Of a stretch of 17,364 nt of DNA, positions 15,568-17,364 are shown one piece after another (positions within the stretch are counted from its first letter, which is position 1; each line of letters begins with the position of its first letter). The notes under the pieces were generated by a model. The model made no database searches, had not been told where the DNA came from, and saw only the letters and a program-made list of their open reading frames with translations. This DNA is from Bacteroidales bacterium (GTDB taxonomy: Bacteria; Bacteroidota; Bacteroidia; Bacteroidales; JAADGE01), in assembly GCA_029932445.1 (NCBI GenBank), contig JAOZQB010000039.1, forward strand, positions 1 through 17,364. Direction: 5' to 3'. The position numbers were made by a program, and so were the translations under genes.

Positions 15568-17364
15568 ATGTCCGAACAAAAACTTTTTACTGATTTTCCT
15601 CCTATCACCACCGAGCAATGGGAAGAAAAAATAAAGCAAGATTTAAAAGGTGTCGATTATGAAAAAAAGTTGGTTACCAAAACTCTCGACGGTATTCGAA
15701 TAAAGCCGTATTATCGTTCGGAAGACCTCACAAATCTCGAATATTTGCAACATCTGCCGGGTGATTTTCCCTTTGTCAGAAGTGCCAAAACCGAAGATAA
15801 TTATTTCGATATTCGGCAAAATATTTTTGTTGAGAACTTTTCCGATACAAATATAAAGACAAAAGATGCCGGGGCAAAAGGGGCAAATTCAATCGGTTTT
15901 TTTATTTGTCATAAAGAAAATATTACCGAAAATGAATTTAACACACTTATTTCCGGTATTAATCCTGAAAATACCGTTCTCAATTTTATTTCAGGAAAAA
16001 TAACACCGCTTATTCTGAAATTTTTTATTAATCATATTGAAAAGAAGGGATTTAATCCGGAAAAAATAAAAGCAACTTTCAGTTTTGACCCTTTCGGTCA
16101 TAAAACAATTACCGGAAATTGTTATAACAAAGCCAGCATCAGCAAAGATTTTGAAGTATTAAAAGAAATTTCTGAAATTGTTTCCGAAAAATATCCGCAA
16201 ATTAAATTTGTAAATATCAACGGAATATTTTTCACAAATGCCGGAGCAACCGTCGTTGAAGAACTTGCTTTTGCATTGGCATCGGCAAACGAAACATTAG
16301 CTGAAGCAGAAAAGGCAGGTCTTAATCCCGAAACCTTAATTCCGAAAATGATGTTTACTTTCGGTGTCGGTTCAAATTATTTTATTGAAATTGCAAAAAT
16401 CAGAGCGGCACGCCTGCTTTGGGCTGAAATTGTAAAAACTTGGTCGCCCGAAACCAAAGATAAAGCCGCAATGTTTATCAATTCCGTAACTTCCGATGTT
16501 AATAAAACGGCTTACGATGCTTATGTTAATCAATTACGAACCACAACTGAAGCCATGTCGGCTGTTATCGGCGGAACCGATTGCCTTACCGTAAATCCTT
16601 TTGACATTACATACAAAAAACCTGATGATTTCTCTGAACGCATCGCCAGAAATATCGGTATTATTTTAAAAGAAGAAGCGCATTTCGATAAATCAATCGA
16701 CCCGGCGGCAGGTTCGTATTATCTCGAAAATTTAACAAACGACATTGCAGAAAATGTTTGGAATTTATTTTTGAAAATTGAAGAACTCGGCGGTTATCAT
16801 AATGCTTTAAAACAAAATTTTATTCAGGATAAAATTAAAGAAACCGTTCAAAAACGAGATTTAAATATTGCAACACGCAAAGAAATTTTACTGGGGACAA
16901 ATCAATATCCGAACTTTAGTGAAAATATTAAAAACAATATTGACTTAAATATTTATAATTGGCAACTTCCGGAAGATAAAAATACGGATACAGAACCGAT
17001 AAAATTTTGGCGAGCCGGAAAAGCTTTTGAAGAATTACGATTGGCTGCAGAAAAATCCGGTAAACGACCCAAAGTTTTCTTGCTGACATTCGGAAATCTT
17101 GCCATGCGAAAAGCAAGAGCAACTTTTTCAACCAACTTTTTTGCTTGTGCCGGTTATGAAATTATCGACAATGCCGGTTTTGCAACTATCGAAGAAGGCG
17201 TAACAGCAGCAATAAATGCAAAAGCCGATATTGTCACAGTTTGCGGAAGCGACGATGATTATCCGAAAATTATACCCGAAATTTATAATTTGCTGAACGG
17301 AAAAGCAATTACCGTTGTTGCCGGTTATCCGAAAAACAGTATTGAAGAACTGAAAGCAAAAGGA
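15568..17364 (+). CDS. mutA: methylmalonyl-CoA mutase small subunit, 3' end cut by window edge
   Basis: Small (beta) subunit of the B12-dependent mutase that interconverts methylmalonyl-CoA and succinyl-CoA. It runs 599 codons from the ATG at 15568 without a stop to the window edge, probably lacking a few tens of residues. Diagnostic features: the N-terminal LFTDFPPITTEQWEEKI start; the NAGATVVEELAFALA region; IGGTDCLTVNPFD; and AAGSYYLE, all typical of the mutase TIM-barrel domain. The C-terminal part (from about residue 490) has the Rossmann-like fold of the B12-binding domain but lacks the cobalamin-binding DxHxxG histidine motif, as expected of the non-catalytic subunit. The catalytic large subunit MutB is probably the next gene, outside the window. 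Role: succinate-propionate conversion; MutA and ScoAB both touch succinyl-CoA. Confidence 0.95.
   Translation, partial: MSEQKLFTDFPPITTEQWEEKIKQDLKGVDYEKKLVTKTLDGIRIKPYYRSEDLTNLEYLQHLPGDFPFVRSAKTEDNYFDIRQNIFVENFSDTNIKTKDAGAKGANSIGFFICHKENITENEFNTLISGINPENTVLNFISGKITPLILKFFINHIEKKGFNPEKIKATFSFDPFGHKTITGNCYNKASISKDFEVLKEISEIVSEKYPQIKFVNINGIFFTNAGATVVEELAFALASANETLAEAEKAGLNPETLIPKMMFTFGVGSNYFIEIAKIRAARLLWAEIVKTWSPETKDKAAMFINSVTSDVNKTAYDAYVNQLRTTTEAMSAVIGGTDCLTVNPFDITYKKPDDFSERIARNIGIILKEEAHFDKSIDPAAGSYYLENLTNDIAENVWNLFLKIEELGGYHNALKQNFIQDKIKETVQKRDLNIATRKEILLGTNQYPNFSENIKNNIDLNIYNWQLPEDKNTDTEPIKFWRAGKAFEELRLAAEKSGKRPKVFLLTFGNLAMRKARATFSTNFFACAGYEIIDNAGFATIEEGVTAAINAKADIVTVCGSDDDYPKIIPEIYNLLNGKAITVVAGYPKNSIEELKAKG

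Noticed and set aside
1..17364. Mobile elements, CRISPR arrays, defence genes, tRNA or rRNA genes
   Set aside because: No transposase or integrase frames, regularly spaced repeats, or RNA gene signatures were seen; no gap between genes exceeds 300 bases.

Overview
The window looks like a chromosomal segment of a low-G+C member of the Bacteroidota, most likely Bacteroidales or a close relative. The reasons are the protein families and their order, plus promoter elements of the Bacteroidota type (TAnnTTTG at -7) and few Shine-Dalgarno sequences. The families include a cysteine-free TopA tail built of repeats, the order HD-domain protein - lpxD - lpxC - lpxA, a short glycogen-synthase-like protein divergent from panC, a DUF4270 lipoprotein, and a split methylmalonyl-CoA mutase. 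The genus cannot be named from sequence alone.

Layout: (1) 1-2207, minus: topA, cut at its 3' end by the window edge. (2) 2208-2425: divergent intergenic region with a credible topA promoter and a perfect 14-bp palindrome next to the following gene. (3) 2426-6325, plus: a class A penicillin-binding protein, then the two subunits of a 3-oxoacid CoA-transferase (scoA, scoB). A 14-bp tandem repeat lies between the two subunit genes. (4) 6362-11289, minus: panC, HD-domain phosphohydrolase, lpxD, lpxC, lpxA, probably one operon read from panC to lpxA with a possible second promoter before lpxD. (5) 11290-11407: a compact divergent promoter region. (6) 11408-15414, plus: GT5-like protein, DUF4270 lipoprotein, glmS, ending in a clear intrinsic terminator. 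(7) 15568-17364, plus: mutA, cut at the right edge.

How the genes fit together: much of the window serves the cell envelope. GlmS makes glucosamine-6-phosphate, the precursor of UDP-GlcNAc. LpxA, LpxC and LpxD take UDP-GlcNAc into lipid A, and the penicillin-binding protein polymerises and cross-links peptidoglycan, which also derives from UDP-GlcNAc. ScoAB and MutA both handle succinyl-CoA, and PanC supplies pantothenate for CoA.

Novelty: no mobile element, CRISPR array, defence system, tRNA or rRNA was seen. The region is mostly housekeeping. The points most worth a second look are the GT5-like protein, which lacks its second lobe and the expected substrate motif, together with its DUF4270 neighbour; and the single-domain LpxC, which lacks the FabZ fusion usual in this phylum.
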